Part shown: piece by piece, positions 59,771 to 64,000 of the stretch
Position numbering within the stretch: position 1 is the stretch's first letter
Layout of the letters: every line of letters begins with the position of its first letter
Source of the DNA: Centropus unirufus
Lineage: Eukaryota; Chordata; Aves; Cuculiformes; Centropidae
Direction of reading: 5' to 3'
DNA length: 64,000 nt
Assembly: GCA_013397695.1 (NCBI GenBank)
Contig: VYZI01000054.1
Coordinates: forward strand, 124,001-188,000
The notes under the pieces: model-generated
The model's input: only the letters and a program-made list of their open reading frames with translations
Told to the model about the DNA's origin: nothing
Databases searched by the model: none
Position numbers and translations under genes: made by a program

Positions 59771-61849
59771 GCGAGCAGAACCCAGTTCCTCCAGAATAAA
59801 CTGATCCCACGTAACACCAACCCCACAAGCCTTGCCAGAGGCATAAACAAGCAACAAACAAGAAACTAAAGTCATTCAGCTACCACCTGGCATGGTAATA
59901 GCAACAATCAGGTGCTGTTACCATGGTGCCCCCTGAGAGTCCCCAGTACCCCCACCTCACGCAGCCTCTACCACCACTGGGCAGGCAAAGGGATGGGGGC
60001 CGCAGCAAAAAAGCAGGGGCACCAGAGCCCCCAAACCACTCCAGACATCACTACAGCAACTGCATGACTTCATCCTAAAGCTACAAGTCTTTGGATTCAG
60101 TGGAGCTATTTCCACCTAAAGTGAGAATTATCAGAAATAAACATCTGGAGAAGCCCAGAGGGAAAAGTCTAAATCGCTGCACTGAAACGTACCCTCCCCA
60201 CAAAAGCTGTCCAGCAATGTGACAGCTGCACCACACCCACTCATCCCTAAACCAGACTCGGGTGGGTTTGGGACTTTTTTTGGCTAAAAGGCATTATTAA
60301 CTATTCCATCACGGTCTGGTAGCTGTAATTTGGGGCCAGCCAGCTGCAAAGAGCCTCCAACCAATGATGAAAAGCAGCTGCCTTAACGGTGTCGTCCCCC
60401 CTCCTCCGATCCCCTGAGGACCGACGCTGGCTCTCACGTGCTGGACAGCTGGAAACTCTTACACGGATACGCCGTGAGAAAGAACTCCTCAGCTCCTCGG
60501 CTCCCCGCGCAGCACCATTCCACAAATTGCAAGGGGATAAAGTTCTTCCGTCATGGGATTCATGCAAGCAAGGCGGCTGCATTTCAAGCACTGTCAGCAA
60601 GGAGGCACGTTGCTTAAATTACATTCTTTAAAATCTGGTCAAACATTCCAACCCCAAATTCAGGTCCCTACAGGAGGCGAATCCCCATTCAAACCGGTGC
60701 TCAGGGTGCCATTAAAGCTCTCCTCAATAATTAGCTCTTAAGGGGAACAGAAAAAAAATCTAACACTATTACAGATGCCCTAAGGAATCCAGTTCCCTCT
60801 AAAGCAGACATTACAACGCTCCTTAAACCATCCCCTGGCTACTCACTTGCTGCACTTCCCAGGGAAATTGTAGCTCTTCTAAATAAGGGACAACATTGTC
60901 CCTCAATTATTTAAAGAGTTCAAAATTAAGGTCAGGATGAAGATTCAGAAACCTCTCAGGAAATCATCTGGGTGGGGAGAGGGATAAAGTTGTGGTGTTA
61001 TGGATGTTTCCTGTTGCAATTGTGCCTCCAAAGACTATCTGGATGGAGCACTGCAAAAACAAAAATCACCAGACACCACTGTTAATGAAACTCTTCCAGG
61101 CTCTTGACATCTGCCCAGCTTCTCCCCACAAATCCCTGTTTCCCAAAGGCTCCTCTCCAAGCACTGGTTAGGTCTCCTCAGCCTCATTTTTAGTACTTCT
61201 AAAACATTTAAGCTCTGGACATTTTCTCTGGGGTCGCTCCACGCTGAACAACTCCCGTGTCTGAAGAAGCACTTTGAGAACACGAAGTCTCCAGAACCAG
61301 AAGTTCTTCAAGCTACTCCTCCAAACTCACCGCCAGCATGAGTCCTCCATGCCTCACTGTGCCACCGGACACTAAACACCCGTGGGAAATGCGTGTGCTC
61401 CTTCAGAAGGGGGCACTGGTTCCTGCTCTGTGCTTCCAGTCAAGGTGAGGAACAAAAACCCGCACACCAAATATTAACATATTTCTTCAGGAAGTGGCGC
61501 TGCTCACTGCTGTGACAGCAAAACACAAGTCCACAGTCCATGAGTGCCCCATGTCTCAGCAGAGCTGCTGTCTCCCAGAGTGGGAGCAAGATACCAGATT
61601 CAAATACCTGCCCGAATCCAGGCCAGAGCAGCCAGGACCAGACCCCTCGCCTCCCCACTGACTGCACAAAACAGGCTTCTCCAGAGGCAAAGGAGCAGGT
61701 TCTGTACTGGATCTGTGGGGCCTGTGAGGTCTGGGTTCTCTCAAATGTGGGTAGAGGTGGTAATGAGCAGCCACTGCAATGACCAGCAGCTTGTCCTGAG
61801 CTTCCCTGCAGGTCCTAGAAAGGCCTCCCTAAGAGAAGGGCTTGTTAAC

Positions 61850-62258
61850 CATAGAATCCATAAGGTTGGAAAAGACCTCCAAGACCATCCAGTCCAACCG
61901 TCAGCCCAACACTGTTGTGCCCACTAAACCATGTCCTGAAGTGCCACATCTACATCTACACGATTTTCAAACACCTCCAGGGATTCTGACTCCACCATTT
62001 CCCTGGGCAGCCTGTTCCAATGTTTCATCACTCTTGGTAAATAAATTTTTCCTAATATCCAACCTAAACCCCCCCTGGCACAACCCGAGGCCATTTCCTC
62101 TCATCCCATCACTTGTTACTTGGGAAAAGAGACCAACACCAACCACACCACAACCTCCTCTCAGGTGGCTGCAGGGAGCAATAAGGTCACCCCTCAGCCT
62201 CCTCCAGATTGAACAACCCCAGTTCCCTCGGCCACTCCTGCTGCAGAGGTGTTGATGC
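61850..62258 (-). mobile_element. CR1 LINE fragment (about 400 bp)
   Basis: The plus strand begins ACCATAGAATCCATAAGGTTGGAAAAGACCTCCAAGACCATCCAGTCCAACC. It continues with CACCTCCAGGGATTCTGACTCCACC and CCCTGGGCAGCCTGTTCCAATG and ends in CCTCCAGATTGAACAACCCCAGTTCCCTC, the reversed CR1 3' part. ORF2 frames are broken. The 3' UTR type differs from the copy at 59222, so the two come from separate insertions. Confidence 0.94.
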
Positions 62259-62613
62259 CCTTGCGATTAAAAACCTGCATGATTTGAACCCAGGACCTTC
62301 AACCAGTGCCACTAACGAAGTTCTAATATCTCACTCTTTAGACATCACTCGCAGCTTTAGACACCATCGTTTCTGTGAGTTTCCTCACCATTCCCAGTCA
62401 AGATGCACAACAGTAAAGATTTGTGGCTGCTGGTAACACTGTATGTGGTCATGGGAGGTCCTAATTATTTTCACTGTGATGCCCAGCAGACTGAAATTTT
62501 CTCCAGATGTATAAAAATGGGATTTGAAAGCCTCAAGAGCCCTAAGATTATTTCCCCCAAGCCCAGAAGGTTTCTATTAAAAATGTCACTACAAAAAAAA
62601 AAGCCAAATCAGA

Positions 62614-62619
62614 TTTATT
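62614..62619 (-). terminator. Possible minus-strand poly(A) signal
   Basis: TTTATT on the plus strand is AATAAA on the minus strand, followed in that direction by T-rich sequence with TTGTAGTG. It could end a convergent neighbouring gene, but no exon supports this. Confidence 0.2.
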
Positions 62620-64000
62620 AAAGATCAAAAACTCCTTGCACTGAGATGGCTGTATTTTTCAACTGAGAAATATATAAACCTTTTTTTTTTTTCCTTCTGA
62701 TAAATACCACATGAAAGATTACCCATTAAAGCCTTCATATTTACAGAAATAACTGAGATTCAGATTTTACTGCTTCACTCCCATCCTCTCCCACATAAGC
62801 CTCCATGGGAAAGCAGCCAAAATACTCCACACACTCCTCACAGGGCTGAGTCTCACCTAAAGCGCTAAGAGATAGGGGAAACAGTTCAGCCTGTATAGTA
62901 ATAAATTGAAATAAAATCCAGGGTCTTGTTTTGTTGTCCCCTGGACATTGTCCTGGTCGTGCCCCCTTCTTCTGTATACTGGACGTGCTCAGTGTGAAGC
63001 ATGGATTTAAAAAGAAATCTAAATAGCTGGGGCTCATAAAAGGAAGCTGTAGAGAAATGTGCTTTTTCCCAAAGCCCATCCTAGGTTCCTGTTGGTGTTA
63101 AAGCACAAACTCGGACTCTTCCATCCTCTCTGCGTCTGGGAGATCAAACTGTGCGCCACAGTTTGGGTACAGCAGAGCCTCATAAAGCGTTGTATTCCAC
63201 ACATTTCGATGGATCTGTTGGGAAGTGCTTCTGGCAAATGGTCATGAGCCTCTTCAGCCCCTAGGAATTAGCAAAACAAGGACAATGCTGTAATGAAACT
63301 GCAGTTGTCAAACAAACTTGACAGTCTAAAGTACTTTTAAGCTTAACAAGAAGAATTCAAAATAAACAGCTGCTATTTTGGGGTTTGCCACTGTTTACGT
63401 TTTATGGACTTTTCTGCCTGCAAAGTGCCAAGTTATCTCCAACATTAGAGGAGACTGTGGAATAACTGAAGAGATTACAGGTTCTTCAGTCCCTCCTGGC
63501 AGAGTCACAGTGATGCTTTAATCCCTCTTCCCCACCAAGGGAGAGAACAATACCACGACAATAAAAGATATCTAAAAGAAACCTGAATATCAAAAGTAAT
63601 TATGTAGAGCAAAAAGCAATTCCTGACACCAAAACAGGCTGCACAGCTATGAAAAGACCCAAACAATGTCCCTGGAGGGGAGGAGTCATTCCCCCACAGT
63701 AGGGCCACATCTGCCGTACACAACTGATGCAAACTCTACAAGTAATCAAGAAGGCAGAACATTGAGTTCTCTCAATGAACATTGAACAGAACATTGATCT
63801 CGCATTGATCGCCAAAACCAAACAAGACAGGAACCCTGTGATTTCTTTCATCTTTGTTAGACTTTTCTGTGTCACTGGAAAGCAAATAAACTGTCGTGGT
63901 GGTAGCGTAATTAGGCAGTGACCCTGTACTCCAAGATGGCATCCATGTGCCTGTCATTAGACATTCATCACGCAAGGCAGCTCCTCACTGAAGGGAAAAG

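Larger units (their letters stand above)
58901..64000. other. Intergenic region downstream of FRMD4A
   Basis: It contains two CR1 copies (59222-59770 and 61850-62258) and a possible minus-strand AATAAA (62614-62619). No coding exon is recognised on either strand. In mammals as I recall, PRPF18 lies convergently on this side of FRMD4A, but no PRPF18 coding sequence is visible here. Confidence 0.7.

Noticed and set aside
59383..59799. 138-codon open frame downstream of FRMD4A as a host gene
   Set aside because: It is the C-terminal piece of CR1 ORF2 running into the CR1 tail.
62262..62300. B-box-like sequence TGATTTGAACCCAGGA (minus strand GGTTCAAATC), possible tRNA or MIR
   Set aside because: No A box, acceptor stem or cloverleaf around it, and no MIR core beside it.
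1..64000. CRISPR array, operon, phage or other prokaryotic system
   Set aside because: There are no regularly spaced repeats or dense same-strand gene runs. The window is an intron-rich vertebrate gene.

Overview
The window is vertebrate nuclear DNA, most likely from a bird. Relics of CR1 LINEs carry the typical CR1 tail (ATTCTATGAT-type repeats at the 3' end), and the one recognisable gene has long introns and exons that read almost identically to mammalian FRMD4A. I see no prokaryotic, plasmid or phage organisation and no novel multi-gene system.

The first 58.9 kb is the 3' two thirds of a single plus-strand gene, FRMD4A (FERM domain-containing protein 4A). Fifteen coding exons are resolved at base level. 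Each has AG/GT borders, and the reading phases match at every junction except one. In order they encode the end of FERM lobe F2, most of lobe F3, a linker, the coiled-coil CUPID region shared with FRMD4B and INAVA, and a long Ser/Pro-rich disordered tail. Two alternative last exons (53238 and 55288) can be joined in the same phase. One gives an acidic end (...STDE) and the other a PDZ-ligand-like end (...GTLV). A 3.5-kb 3' UTR follows and ends at an ATTAAA signal near 58.9 kb.

The one phase break lies in the 20-kb intron 2569-22918. The upstream exon ends on a full codon and the downstream exon starts with the third base of a codon, so an exon of 3n+2 bases must lie between them. I could not find it in the readable sequence. 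The best place for it is the 800-base run of N at 17802-18601, which is flanked by a CpG island that may be an intragenic promoter.

Repeats are sparse: four CR1 fragments (18.65, 21.35, 59.2 and 61.85 kb), one broken mariner-type DNA transposon (12.2-12.6 kb) and a few faint MIR-like relics. The last 5 kb beyond the FRMD4A poly(A) site is intergenic apart from two of the CR1 copies. Most long open frames in introns are chance frames.
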